Assembly (NCBI GenBank): GCA_018296165.2
Contig: JACKQL020000042.1
Span: forward strand, 124,001-188,000
DNA from: Termitomyces sp. T153
Taxonomy: Eukaryota; Basidiomycota; Agaricomycetes; Agaricales; Lyophyllaceae
DNA length: 64,000 nt
Direction: 5' to 3'
Made by a program: the position numbers and the translations under genes. Below are positions 25,027 to 37,632 of this stretch, one piece after another. Positions within the stretch are counted from its first letter, which is position 1; each line of letters opens with the position of its first letter. A model generated the notes under the pieces. The model was not told the DNA's origin. It searched no databases and saw only the letters and a list, made by a program, of their open reading frames with translations.

Positions 25027-28000
25027 ATGCCCAGTCTATTCTCGCGGACGTCTACTCCAAAGAAGAAGCCGCAGCCGCAGCCGCAGGAGTCGCTGGACGA
25101 GTTTGGGCGCATCTCGAGCACACAGTTGGCCGTTGCTGATGGCAGTTTTCTCCCGCTGGATCTCAGGGGCGCCAGGACTGTAGGGCACGAGTATGGGTAC
25201 CTGGGGTGGCACAGGGACGTGGTGCTGGGCCTGGAGCAGGTGTCGCGGCTGGTGACGGTGGTGTGCGGGGAGCTGGGGACGCGGGGGGGAGTGACGACGC
25301 CGTTCATCTTTTCGACGACTGCGCTGGACATTTCGACGTCTGGGATCCGGCGGCTGATCGAGGGGTTCCTGGGGACGTGCCGGGGGGACAGCACGGGGGA
25401 CGCAGAGCGGCGGTGGCGGGACGAGGCGGGGTTTGCGGGGCCGCACGAGCTGGGGATGTGCCTGCGGTGGGGATTGGGGCGGGCGGTGCGGTGGGTGGGC
25501 GGGGAGGCGGTGCGGGGGCTGCTGTCGTGGGAGGCGTATGGCGAGTTCCGCGAGTCTGAGACGGGTGCGTGCTGTGTGCTGCGGTGAGATCTGGCTGACT
25601 GGCCCACAGCGCAGGGCTTCCCGCCGGGCCACTTTGCCGCGCTGCTGCAGAATCTGAGTCCGACGCTGCAGACCGTGCTCATCACGCTGCTGACGCTGCT
25701 GTCGCGCCTGACCGCCCACAGCACGCGCTCGGGCCACACGCCGCCCACGCTCTCCCCGCTGTTCGGCCCGCTCGTCTTTGGCCTGGGCCCCGCCGCGCTC
25801 GCGTTCCACCAGACATACGCCCACTATCTGCGCGCCGTCCACGCCATGGAGCATCTCCAGCTCGTCTTTATCCGCTGGCAGGACGCCACCAGCGCCCCGT
25901 CCCTCCCCATCCCCGTCCGCCTCGCCGAGTGGATCCGCCGCTACCCCGCCGTCCTCCACAAACCACCCACCCAGCCCCGCCCTGCCGCCCGCACCGTCCG
26001 CATCCTCGCTGTCCGCCGCAACGTCCGCATCTACTCCCCCGACCTCGTCAAGTCTGCCGCGTCCTGGGCGTCTCCCAAGAACGCCCTCTCCAACGAATGG
26101 GCCCGCATCGCGCCCCTCAAGCTCCCCCCGCGCTACTCGGACGCCTACAGAAAACGCATGGCCATGCCCAGCAACTTCCACCCAGACACCGGCTCCCTCG
26201 CCCCCCCGCCCCTCGCCGCCGCCTCCTCCTCCGACAGCCTCTGCGCCCCCCGGAGCCTCACCGACCTCAAGTGGGGCGAATTCGAGTCCATGGGCTTTGC
26301 CACCCTCGACGACGCGAAAAAGCTGCAATTTGATCTCACAGAGAGCGCCCGTACCGTCAGTCATGCATGCTTCTTGCCTAATTCGTAATCACACTCATGC
26401 TCTCACAGGAACGCTCCGCGAAGCGTGAATCTCTCAACTGGGCTGACTTTTCGTCTACCGGCTTTAGCCGCGGCGATGCGCCCCTCAGCGCGACGCTGCA
26501 GTTCAGCACCCCCGTCGCAAACACCATCTCTTCATGGCCCGCACACCACGCCGAGATTGACAAAAAGGTGAAGAACACTGAAAAGGCGCTCCCGCCGTTC
26601 GGCTGGGATACCGAGCCCGTCATTGTCAACGAGGAGATCATCGAGGAGGCGTTTGTTGATGTTTTTTGCGATCTCCTGTATGGAGGTGGCTGGATGGATC
26701 TCGAGTCGTCAGAGAGGGAGTGTAATTGGGCTCTGGTCTGTGTTTTGTTCTCTGGCGCTTCGAGGTTGTCTTACGGCTATCTACTCCAGGTAGAGTTCAA
26801 ATCCCTCCCCCCGAAACGATCAACCGTGTCTGGAGACGCGGACCCACGCACGTCAACGAGTCTAATCCTATTCGAAGAGTTTGTACCGCTCGAATATAGA
26901 CAGCAGCTCGCGATTCCACCGTCTGCGCGCCGTCGTCGTCTACCATCTCTATTCACGACCAGTCTCAAGTCGCCATCAACCAAATCGAAATCGAAATCCA
27001 AATCAAAGTCGTCATCGATGACGACGTACACAAACACAAAAGGATGGAAACAAGCACCGACGCTGAACGGACGTCCGTATGTCGTTGGACACGTACCGAG
27101 GAGTCCGACGTCCCGCGAAGTGGAGTTTGAGGAGATTTTGAGACGGGATGCGGGGACGAAGGTTATTAGGCTGGGCGCGAGGGAGTCGGTTCCGTCGTCG
27201 GTGCAGATGGAGGCGGAGCCGGAGGAGGAGGAGCCGGAAAGGAAAAAGAAGATTTCGGGCCCGCTTTATGTGGAGCCACACGTGGAGACGGAGCGTGCGC
27301 CTGCGCCGGCGCCGAAAAGCGACTCTGCACATTCGCAGTCAGAGTCGGAGTCTACGGGATCGGGATCTGCGAAGAGGTCGCGTGGGCTGTTTCGGTTGCC
27401 TGTGAACGTGCCTGTGTCTGTGAACGTGACGGGTGGTGGTGGTGGTGGTGGTGTGAGTCCTGCGCGTCGGAGGGTGGGGGCGGCGGGGGAGTGGGAGTTT
27501 GAGTTTGAGTTTGGGACGGGGAGGGGGGAGGGGAGGGGGGAGGGGGATGAGGCGTGGGTTGATATTTTGGTGGGGAGGCGGGGTGGGGGAGTGGAATTGG
27601 GCAAGGATTTGGAGTTGGACAAGGACAAGGATAAGGATCCGGATGTGGTGAGTAGGGAGGTTGAGCGTGTGTTGGCGGGTGTGAGGGACCAGACGCGGGA
27701 AAGGGAAAGGGCGGTGTCGATTGGGAGTAGGGTTGATAGGGATTCTGAGGGGGGGTTGGATCGGTTTTATGTGGAGCGTGTGAGTGAGGAGAGTCGGTAT
27801 ACGGATGAGCGTGAGGAGCAGCATGAGGAGGCGCAGCAGACGCAGCAGACGCAGCAACCTCGGAGGCGGATGGGGTATTTTGATTTACATCCGGAACGGA
27901 GGATTGTTGGGAGGGGTTGTGAGGATGAGGAGGGGGAGGGGGAGGAGGAGGGGAAGGAGAGGGGGTTGGGTGGACGGGCGGTTGTTAGGAAGTTGCCTGT

Positions 28001-28649
28001 TCCGCCTGCGCATGCACCTCCATCTCCAGTCCCGGTGATCAAAATCGAGCCATACACAGTCGATCCCCAGTCCCAGTCCCAGTCTCAGAAACACGCACCT
28101 GCAAAACAGCCAGCGAGTCCTAACGGACACGGACACGGACACGGTAACGGACACGCCCAGCCCGCACCTGCAGCAGCGCCGATAAGCAAGACTGCGGCTT
28201 TGATAGAGATGTATCGAGAGAGAGAGAGGGCGAGTTCGCTCAAGTCTGGGTCTGTGTCGATGGTTGCGCCGATGACTGCGCCGATGACTGCGCAGGTGCC
28301 TACGCAGGTGCCTACTACGCCTACTACGCCGACGCAGGTGCAGGTGCAGGTACCTACCACGCCGACGCAGATGCCGATGCCTACTACGCCGACGCAGACC
28401 CAGCCCCAAGCCTCGCAGCTCCCCGCCCGCTCGTCTTCGTTGATGAAAGAGGGCGGGGGTGGTGTAGTCCCGCTCGCGGCGCCTGTACCGAAAGTCGCGG
28501 TGCAGGCGCTTGTTGGGCCAGGGCCACTCGAGCCGCCGCGCGTTGGGGGTGAGGGTACGGGCACGGGGACGGCGGGGCGAGCGAGTCCGGGGAGGTATGT
28601 GCATGGGGCGCCGTTGCATAATGTGTTGGAGGAGGAGGAGGAGGAGTGA
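25027..28649 (+). CDS. Msb1/Mug8-family morphogenesis protein
   Basis: The start MPSLFSRTSTPKKK at 25027 and the following DEFGR, DGSFLPLDL, YGYLGWHRDVVLGLEQVSRL, GELGTRGGVTTPFIFSTTAL and FAGPHELGMCLRWGL segments match the Msb1/Mug8 domain of fungal polarity proteins, linked in yeasts to Cdc42/Rho signalling, bud or tip growth and meiosis. After intron 25565-25609 the domain continues (HTPPTLSPLFGPLVFGLGP, FIRWQDA, RTVRILAVRRNVRIYSPDL). Introns 26356-26408 and 26736-26789 restore ESARTERSAKRE and ECNWALVEFKSLP. The C-terminal 600 residues are low-complexity: acidic and glycine runs, SQSQSQ, GHGHGHG, and PTTPTQ repeats, probably disordered. The GC-rich coding strand makes long antisense frames that are shadows. 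The stop is at 28647-28649. About 1150 residues. Confidence 0.88.
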
Positions 28650-28832
28650 GGTGGGTGGGGTTGTGCACTATGCACTATACCTCGTGTGCTGTGCTGTGAG
28701 CGAAGTGGGGGTTTTTTAACACCCCCCCCTACCTTCTTTTTTGTTGCTTTTTTCATTTTCATTTTCATTTTCAGACTACACTCCTCAAAAAAAAAAAAAA
28801 CAAAGAAAGTCTTTTTTCTGCTTATGATATCT

Positions 28833-29762
28833 TCTAGTCGCCCATGTTTGACTGCGCCTCTCCTTTTGACTTTTTTTTTTTATTCTACTTTGCTCCTTCT
28901 CCTTCCTTTCAAACATCGTCGCGTCGCGTCGCGTCGACGTCGACCAGTGCTATTTTGATTTGATTTGATTTGATTTGATTTGATGATACCCCGGCTGGAT
29001 TCCAGCCATACCGCTCTCTATCGTGGTTATAACCGTAACCGTAACATACGTACATACGTACATACATACATACGCTCGTTTTATGGATCAAGTTTGAGTT
29101 GCTTTGATGGGGGTTTGTGTTGGAGTTGCGTTGCGTTGCTGTTGAGGTTTGAGTTTGAGTTTGTAGGGAGTCTTTGGACGAACGGTCCGGCTTTTGTTGA
29201 TCGAAAGACGAGAAATGGGAAATGGGAACCGCGCATGGAGAGATTTTTGTTGATAGATGATTTTTTTTGGGTTCGTCTGTATGTGGGTTTGCCGCATTCA
29301 ATAAGTCAGAGACATCGAGAGAAGAAGGGAAGGTGTGTATATATGCTGTTTTGGAGTTTTGGCTTCATTACTGAATGAGGGATGAGGGATGATGAAGTTG
29401 AATCGCATGAGATGGATTCGAGGGTGTTTGAGTGATGATGGGCCGGGAAGTTGGTGAGATATCTTGCTTGGACAAGGAGTGTTTTGAGGGATGATGATGA
29501 TGATGATAGACAGAGCTTGTTGATGTATATATAGCCTATATCAGTTGTGGAGAACATGACAAGGGAGTTGGTGTGGATTCAAACTGTGGGGTGCCAAGGT
29601 AGATTTGTTATACTATATGACATACTAGGTGTTCATCAATGTCCCAGTTGGGTTGTGGCCTTTCCAAATGAAGTTTCCATGTTCCATTGATCATGGACAC
29701 ATAATGTAAATATAAGTAGCAGAGAATGAAAAGATGGTTTGGTGTACCTGATAGGTGTCAAG
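28833..29762. repeat. Left copy of a 0.95 kb direct duplication
   Basis: Starts at TCTAGTCGCCCATGTTTG just after the Msb1/Mug8 gene and runs to GTGTACCTGATAGGTGTCAAG. The same sequence, same strand, is found at 34451-35428. This copy keeps CpG in its first 600 bases (for example a run of repeated GTCGC near 28918) but has none after about 29445. It contains GATTT pentamer repeats (about 28958-28983) and ACATACGT repeats. No gene seen; it may be the former 3' flank of the Msb1/Mug8 gene. Confidence 0.85.
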
Positions 29763-30139
29763 TATATCAATTATGAGACTCCTGCTATTTGCAAGCAAGG
29801 GCCTGTGTTGAAAGGATTTTGGCTTGATCATTTGGAAACATGGTGTGATTATACCCTTTGCATGGTTCTTAGTTAGAACCTGGTAGCAATTAGCAGCATG
29901 CAGACAATGCCAGTGATGTATGTATGACATCAACAGGCCCACATGTCTCCAAATGTTCAGTTTTCACAATGTTTGAAACTCTCAATATTTGACTGTGAGT
30001 GGTATTCAGTGTATTCTATGTCTACCAACTTGGCAGAGGGAGGGGGGTTTGGCAGGTCTATACATCAGTCACATTGTGGTGTCAAGGTGGCCATTGGATT
30101 CTGGGATAGCAGTATTTTAGCAGCATAGAGTGTATCTGC

Positions 30140-33100
30140 CTTTCCAGGTTTGGAATGCTGGTATTTAAATCACCTTTCAGGTTTACATCTGACTGGTGCT
30201 CCAGTAGAACTTTGACAATGTTCAGGTTACCATTTCTAGTTGCAATGTGAAGTGGTGACCAGCCATCTAGATCTAAGGCAACAGTGTTAGCAGCATAAAG
30301 CTTGGAGGATGCATTTTACCTGTCCATTCTGCATCTGCCTGGTACTTTAACAAAACTTTGACAATGTTCAGATTTCCATGTTCCGCTGCAAGGTGAAGTG
30401 GTGACTGGCCAAAGCCTGAGACAACAGTGTTAGCAGCTAGGGCAACAGTGATGCTACAATTCACCTTGCAGATTTATATCTGCTTGGTGCTCCAGCAAAA
30501 GTTTGACAATGTCTGAGTGGTTATTTTCAATTGTGAGATGAAGTGGTGACTGGCCAAAATCTGAGACAACAATGTTAGTAACTAAGGCAAGAGTAAGTCT
30601 ACAATTTACATTTCAAGTTTAAATACACCTCGTGCTCGAGCAAAGCTTTGACAATGTTCAGATGACCATGTTCAGCTGCAAGATAAATTAGTGATTCCCC
30701 ATAGCCTGAGACAATGATATTAGCAACTAGCAGAACAGTGAGGCCACAATTCACCCTCCGAGTTTACTTCTGCCTGGTACTCCAGAAAAAATTTGGCAAT
30801 GGCCAAGTGGCAGTTCTCAACTGCGAGATGAAGTGGTGACTGACCAGAGCCTGAGACAACAATGTTAGCAACTAAGAAGATAGTGGGCCTACTATTCACC
30901 TTTCAAGTTTACCTCTGAATGGTATTCCAGAAAAACTTTGACAATTTTCAGATAGTCAGCTGTGAGATGAAGTGGTCACCCAACAATGTTAGCAGCTAGG
31001 ACAAGAGTGAGTCTACAATTTACATTTCAAGGTTAAATTTGCCTGGTGCCCCAGCAAAGCTTTGACAATGTCCAGGTGGCCATACTTGACTCCAAGATAG
31101 AGTGGTGACTGGTCAGAGCCTGACAACAATGTTAGCAGCTGGGATGAGAGTGAGTCTACAATTCACATTTCAAGTTTACATCTGCCTTGTGCTCCAGCAA
31201 AGCTTTCACAATGTCAAGATGACCATTTTCAGTTGCAAGATGAAGTGGTAATCTGCCAGAGCCTGAGAACAACAATGTTAGCAGTTGGGTAAAGAGTGAG
31301 TCAACATTTCACCTTTCAAGTTTACCTCTGCCTGGTTCTCCAGCAAAACTTTGACAATGTCCAGATGACCATTTTCAGCTGCAAGCTGAAGTGGTGACCT
31401 GTCAGAGTCTGGGACAACAATGTTAGCAGCTAGGACAAGAGTAAGTCTACAATTCACATCTCAAGTTAACATCTGCATGGTGCTCCAGCAAAGTTTTAAC
31501 AATGTCAAGATGACCAGTTTCAGTTGCAAGATAAAGTGGTGACTGGTCAGAGCCTGATAGCCATGTTACAAGCTGGGACAAGAGTGAGTCTACAATTCAC
31601 ATTTCAAGTTTACATCTGTTTGGTGCTCTAGAAAAGTTTTGACAATGTCCAGGTGGCCATTTTCAGCTGCAAGCTGAAGTGGTGACCCATCAGAGGCTAG
31701 GACAACAAGTTAGCAGCTGGGATAAGAGTAAGTCTACAATTCACATTTCAAGTTTGCATCTGCATGGCACTCCACTAAAGCTTTGACAATGTCCAGGTGA
31801 CCATTTTTGACTCCAAGGTAAAGTGGTGACTTGTTGGAGCCTGACAAACAATGTTAGCAGCTGGGACAAGAATGAGTCTACAATTCACATTGCAAATTTA
31901 CATCTGCCTGGTGCTCCAGCAAAACTTTGACAATGTCCAGATGGCCATTTTTAGCTGCAAGCTGAAGTGGTGACCTGTCAGAGTCTGGGACAACAATGTT
32001 AGCAGCTGGGACAAGAGTGAGTCTACAATTCACATTTCAAGTTTACATCTGCATGGCACTCCAGCAAAGCTTTGACAATGTCCAGGTGACCACTTTTGAC
32101 TCCAAGATAAAGTAGTGACTGGTCAGAGCCTGACAACAATGTTAGCAGCTGGGATAAGAGTGAGTCTACAATTCACATTTCAAGTTTACATCTGCCTTCT
32201 GCTCTAGCAAAGCTTTGACAATGTTCAGGTGGCCATTTTTAATTGCCATATAGAGTGGTGACTGGTCAGAACCTGAGACAACAATGTTAGCAGCTGGAAC
32301 AATAGTGACTCTACAATTTCACATTTGAAGTTGACATTAGCCTTGTGCTCCAGCAAAATTTTGACAATGTCTATGTGGCCACTTTGATATGCAAAATATA
32401 GCAGTGGCTGACCATAGCCTGAGACAACAATGTTAGGAGCTAGGGAAACAGTGAGCCTATGATTTACATCTGAAGTTTACATCTGCCTTGTGCTCTAGTA
32501 AAACTTTGACCATGTCCAAATGACCATTTCTAATTCCATGATAAAGTGGTGAATTGTCAAATTTATCTGTAATGACAGTATAGATAAAGTAAGGTCCCAA
32601 TGACCATGTAACTCACCTGTCAAGTTTGCATTTGCTTGGTGTTCTAGCAAAACTTCCATAGTGTTCAAATGGCCAGTTTGAATCACACAGTGAAGGAGGG
32701 AACTGCCATGGAAATCTGAGATAATATTTTGAGCAACATGCAATCTGATTGATGACTTATTTTACCTTTCAAGTTTGGATCTGCCTGGTATTCTAGTAGG
32801 ACTCTGACTATTTCTGAGTGGCTATGTACAACTGCCTCATAGATTGATGGACCTGATGCAACAGGATCAGTGTCTTCCTAGCTAAAATAACAATGCACAT
32901 ACCCAAGGTCCTTGCTCCATGTTTCAGTATGTATCTAACCACATCTATCTGCCCATTCTTTGTTGCATCAAAGAGCTTAGCATTAAGCTGCTTAGCACAT
33001 TTCTCTATGATTGATTCTACAAGATCCCAAAGAGCTACCAACAGCAATAAAATTGCAAGGGTCTGGCCAAATGTTCATTGAGTTTTGCTATCCAGTTGGA

Positions 33101-34202
33101 ATTGTTTTGTATTATTCTTAATAGCTACTTCCATATCTGCAAGGAGGACAATATCAATTATAGCCAGAGTTCCTAATCCTGTGAGAATTGTATGCATTCC
33201 AATGTTGCTTGAAGACTTGAAGATGTACTTCAATACCAGGAGTGGCAGGGAAAAGAAGGTGAGAGGTATCAGAAGGTTCAGTATTGGAATCAGGACAATG
33301 CTGTAAACCAAAATTGACCACTTCCTGAAAGCACTTGATCCCAGTTGAACTTGTTTCCCAAACATGGATACAGTTGCAGACAAGGAGCACAATCCTGGGC
33401 TCCCAAAACCAGCTGGATGGCTCCAGAGCCATATACCAACAGCAGCCATAAGTGTCAAATGCAAGGAACCTATGATAGTAACAAGATTTGCCAAAGCTTT
33501 CTTGGTCTCATAGATCCACCTGGCCTTGTGCTGTGGAGTGGCATGACCTCTTGTTGACACCCTGACTTCCTCCAATAGTTCATCTTCAGTGAGGTTGACT
33601 CTGTGATAGACATAGAGAAGGAAGTAGATGAAGAGGTTGGTGTTGTTTATCCAGCTGAGGTCAAGGACAATCAATGCATGGTAATCAGAAATGCCATCAG
33701 TATGGGCTTGGATGACAGTTGAGATGAGGATGGCAAAGGCTGTTATGAGGATGGTAGTAGACTGTTTCTCCAATTCATCAAGTTCTGTAGGTGTAACCCT
33801 TTGATCCTTGAGAGCCCAAAGTGCCAGCATGAAACTGAGCAAATTCTGTGCATAAATGGCAGCTCAAACACCTATCCCAGAGACATCTGGGTTGGCAGTA
33901 ACAGTAATGCAGGCAGTCTCCATGCCGGACATGCTGAAAGTTGAGGGAGGATAGCAGGATAATGTTGTGGATGTTTTGAGGTGGTGGTACAAAGACAATG
34001 ACAGCCTTATGTTCAAACTCTGCCAGTGACCTGCAGTACATGGCCACATTTGGTTTTTGATCATCCACAGAAGCTTCATCACAAAAAAGGCCCTGAGGAA
34101 ATATGGACAAATCAGGGGACTCATAGGATCTCGGAGGAGTAATGTTAGACTCTTGCTATAATACCATATTCTGCATGTTGGTTTTGGATAATTAGAAATC
34201 AT
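30140..34202 (-). pseudogene. Multi-pass membrane protein with C-terminal ankyrin array, CpG-decayed
   Basis: Reading on the minus strand, the 5' part (34202-33075) encodes a basidiomycete membrane-protein family: MSGMETACITVTANPDVSGI, LLSFMLALWAL, ELEKQSTTILITAFAIL and SWINNTNLFIYFLLYVYH, then several further helices. A TGA at 33866-33864 interrupts this block where related proteins read arginine (VRAAIYAQN-type), exactly what CGA to TGA would give. Downstream (33050-30140) follow about 19 ankyrin repeats, most in their own exon. The region has almost no CpG and further frame damage. The function of the intact family is unknown; ankyrins suggest a protein-binding cytoplasmic tail. The 5' end upstream of 34202 is not identified. 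Confidence 0.75.
30170..32880 (-). repeat. Ankyrin exon-intron tandem array, about 19 units
   Basis: Units of about 140-150 bases repeat through the whole stretch. Each has an exon coding one 33-residue ankyrin repeat (for example SPLHLAAEHGNLNIVKVLL at about 30400) plus a 45-50 nt intron such as GTGAATTGTAGACTC...GTTGTCAG. The introns are nearly as alike as the exons, so the exon-intron unit was duplicated as a whole. Confidence 0.85.
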
Positions 34203-34450
34203 CTTAAGTTACAAATATCATTCTTCTCTACAATTTGTCCAAAATTCACAGATTGGAAACATTCTGAGATTCAAATGATATTCCTCACCTCAATGTGACA
34301 ACCCTGTCATCATTTTGTAATTATTCAGGACATGGATTATTTTTAAGGACCAATACTTAGACCTTCGATAGATATTTAACTATCAAGGGATGTAATCAAG
34401 GCCAAAGATTATGACCTGGCCTGAATCATAATACTATTTAGAAATATCCC

Positions 34451-35428
34451 TCTAGTTGCCCATGTTTGTCTGTGCCTCTCCTTTTGACTTTTTTTTTTGA
34501 TTCTACTTTGCTCCTTCTCCTTCCTTCTTCATTTTCTTCCCCCCCCTTTTAACCCCCTTTAAACATTGTTGCATTGCATTGTGTTGACCAGTGCTATTTT
34601 GATTTGATTTGATTTGATGTGATGATACCCTGGCCAGATTCCAGCCATACTACTCTCTATCATGATTATAACTGTAACCATAACATTGTACATAACATAT
34701 GTACATATGTACATACATACACTTGTTTTATGGATTAAGTTTGAGTTGCTTTGATGTGGCTGTTGAGTTTGAGTTTGAGTTTGAGTTTGCAGGGAGTTTT
34801 TGGACAAACAGATGGCTGTTGGTCTGGCTTTTGTTGATCAAAAGATGAGAAATGGGAAATGGGAAATGGGAAACACACATGGAGAGATTTTGTTGAAAGA
34901 TGATTTGGTCATTTGTATGTGGGTTTGTGGCAGCATCAATAAGGTACACCACAAGTCAGAGACATTGAGAGAAGAAGAGAAGGTGTGTATATATGCTGTT
35001 TTGGAGTTTTGGCTTCATTACTGAATACTGAATGAGGGATGATGAAGTTGAATCACATGAGATGGATTTGAGGGTGTTTGATTGATGATGGGCCAGGAAG
35101 CTGGTGAGATATCCTGATTGAACAAGGAGTGTTTTGAGAGATGATGATAGACAGAGCTTGTTGATGTATAGTCTATACCAGTTGTGGAGAACATGACAAG
35201 GGAGTTGGTGTGGATTCCAACTGTGGGATACTGTTGCAAACAGGAATGGTTGAGGTGTGGGTGCCAAGGTAGATTTGTTATACTATATGAGATACTAGGT
35301 GTTCATCAATGTCCCAGTTGGGTTGTAGTCTTTCCAAATGAAGTTTCCATGTTCCATTTATCACACATAATGTAAATATAAGTAGCAGAGAATGAAAAGA
35401 TGGTTTGGTGTACCTGATAGGTGTCAAG
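34451..35428. repeat. Right copy of the 0.95 kb direct duplication, CpG-decayed
   Basis: Same order as 28833-29762. Where the left copy has CG, this one has TG or CA: AACATCGTCGCGTCGCG against AACATTGTTGCATTGC, CATACGTACATACG against CATATGTACATATG. It also has an extra T/C-rich insert near 34530 and an extra segment near 35225-35265. Confidence 0.85.
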
Positions 35429-36054
35429 ATAATACAGACACCCTTAGTGTCAATCCTCAGTCTGTGATAGAATCAACTTGTATTGTACCTAGAGAATACA
35501 GAGACCATTAGTGTCAATCTGGCATACAAGTAAGTATGAAGTCCAAATATCTAGTTAAGCATTGCTCACCCTCAGTCTGTAATAGAATCAACTGAGGGTG
35601 TTTGCCTGTATGTATGTAGTATATATATTAGTTCTTGATCAACACACACACAGTAAGCCCTGCTGAGTGTAGCTGGGTCTAGAAATTGGGATGGCACAAC
35701 AGCGGCAGATGGTACTTAGGATTAATGGTGGGAAGTAGTATGAACTCTGACAAAGTCAAATTGTAGTAAAGTGGCTATGAGGCATAACTGGCATCAGCTG
35801 AAAAGGGATCAGGCTGGAGAACTAGTTGGAGTGTCCATAATTACTGACCCCTGGGATGTACTGTGGGATGTAGGACACATAATGCTCAAAAATTGATGTA
35901 AAAATGTGTCTCTAACTAAATAAAAATGAATCCTCCTCCTCCTCCTCTTGTCCATTGTTCAAAGGGGTGGCCACAGTGACAAAGGATGTGTGATATGTGT
36001 GATATTGCAATGAGTGTGGTGTGCTTACAGTGCTTTATCCACCATATTGCAACA
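35429..36054 (-). mobile_element. Putative Copia 3' LTR
   Basis: On the minus strand TGTTGCAATATGG begins at 36054, immediately after a purine tract (GTGAGGAGGAG), which is the expected polypurine tract-LTR junction for the Copia remnant upstream on the same strand. The LTR would run to about 35429, where the direct duplication begins. It contains two copies each of an AGTCTGTRATAGAATCAAC phrase and an AATACAGA-TTAGTGTCAAT phrase. The outer end is not certain. Confidence 0.5.
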
Positions 36055-36127
36055 CTCCTCCTCACTGTAAGCAACACTCCTCATGTGGAATCCCATCTAT
36101 TGTAGTCCCATGACATTCTAGAGGCAC

Positions 36128-37632
36128 ATGAATTGGGGGGTCAGCAAGGCTCTAGTGAAAATATCAGCAATGTTGTCTTTTATGTTGATCTACCATAGAG
36201 TAATTTCCTTCATCACTACCTGTTTGCATAAGAAGTGGTATTTTATATTGACATGCTTCACCCATGAGTGTAGGAGAGGGTCTTCTGAGGGATTGGTTGC
36301 TGAATTGTTGTTACATAGAATGGTCATGGCCTCCTTTGCAGTATGTCCCAGTGCATTCATCACCATATGTAACCAGATACTCTCCTGTGCAGCTTCAAAT
36401 GCTGCCATATACTCCACTTTGCATGAGATGCTGCTACTGTATTTTGCTTCCTGGTTGCCCATGATATCAGTCCTGATCCCAGCAACCACACATAGCCTCC
36501 TACACTTTGGCAAGTAATCAAGCAGTTGGTCCAATTGGAGTCTGTAAAACTGGTAAGTCTTATGTGTGATTATCTACCCAGGCATAAATGTAGTGTCCTT
36601 GTGCCTTTTGAGTACCACAGAACCCATATGGCTGCATTCCAGTGGACAAATGAGAAGGAGGCAAGGAATTAAGATAGTTGCTGGACTGCATATTGGATGT
36701 CAGGGTATGTAGATATAGCTAGCCATGATATCCAACTGACTAGGTTGCAATAGAGAACTTGGTTCAACTTCTTGAGTTCTTTAGGGTCTAGCTTTGATCT
36801 GTCAATTTGCTATTTTTTTAGCCTGGGCTCCATTGGCAGTATAAGGGGGGTAGCATTGGTTTGCCCATACTGTGTGACTAGATGATCAATAAGGATGGTC
36901 TGTGATAGTAATACTTGTCTGTTCATCTGATCCCACTCTACTGCCATCCCCACTATATGGCATAGTATGCCCAGGTCCAAGATCACCCAGGTCTTTCTCA
37001 ATTGCTCTTTGAGATCTTTGTTCACCTGTCTTGCTTGCAATTGAGAGAAAATTCTCCATGCAGACCCCAGTGATGACTAACCCCTATACATACTTTGCAG
37101 TGGAGTCATACAAACCCTAGATTCTACATTACCTCATCCAGTGTCTTATTCCAAATGTGGCCTGCTTGCTTCATCTTGTAGAGAGGTTGTAAAAGCTTAC
37201 ATACATATTCTTCCTTCCCATTCTCTTCAAATCCAGGTGGTTGCTGCATATATATTTGCTCTTCTTCAGGTAGTATTCTGTTCAGAAATGCTGTTTTCAT
37301 GTCAATTTGGGTTGTGTCCCATTTCAAAGTAGCTGCTAGGTTGAGCAAGATCCTTCAAGATTCTGTGTATGCAGTCAGTGAGGTTTGTCTTATTGCAGTC
37401 CCTGCCTTGGACCATTGTGAACCCCTAGAGTACATGACATGCCTTCAGTCTAGAAATAATACCATTTTCATTGCATTTTATAGTGAAAACTGGTTGTCTT
37501 TTGGAAATTTTGTGACTTGGTGGCACTGTTCATGTGGTACCAGTTCTCAACACATAGAGACATACATATGTAGTGTGTCATACAACAGTGGAGCATGCTT
37601 TGTGTTGTATCTTACACAGTCTGCCCCGTAGT
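36128..37632 (-). pseudogene. Ty1/Copia polyprotein remnant (RT and RNase H)
   Basis: Minus-strand fragments in Copia order: TQIDMKTAFLNRILPEEEQI and IYMQQPPGFEENG (about 37310-37210, reverse transcriptase), LGILCHIVGMAVEWDQ (about 36980, RT), and RNase H: VEYMAAFEAAQESIWL, ILCNNNSATNPSEDPLLHS and KHVNIKYHFLCKQVV (about 36430-36200). Many frameshifts and stops; CpG-depleted. gag, protease and most of the integrase are missing, cut by the Gypsy LTR fragments to the right. Confidence 0.8.

Noticed and set aside
25036..26364. Long minus-strand open frame of 442 codons, and another at 25748-24855
   Set aside because: They lie opposite the well-supported Msb1/Mug8 gene; composition is Arg/Pro/Gly-rich as expected for the antisense of a GC-rich coding strand.
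27339..28768. Several long antisense and alternate frames in the 3' part of the Msb1/Mug8 gene
   Set aside because: Products are simple-sequence Arg/His/Thr or Leu runs mirroring the low-complexity sense repeats; no domain.
28958..29075. Telomere-like or satellite seed (GATTT pentamers, CCGTAA and ACATACGT runs)
   Set aside because: Short simple-sequence tracts with no TTAGGG array; the same tract is shared with the duplicated copy.
30170..32880. CRISPR-like array of regular repeats
   Set aside because: Units of about 145 bp code for ankyrin repeats with splice sites, in a eukaryotic genome.
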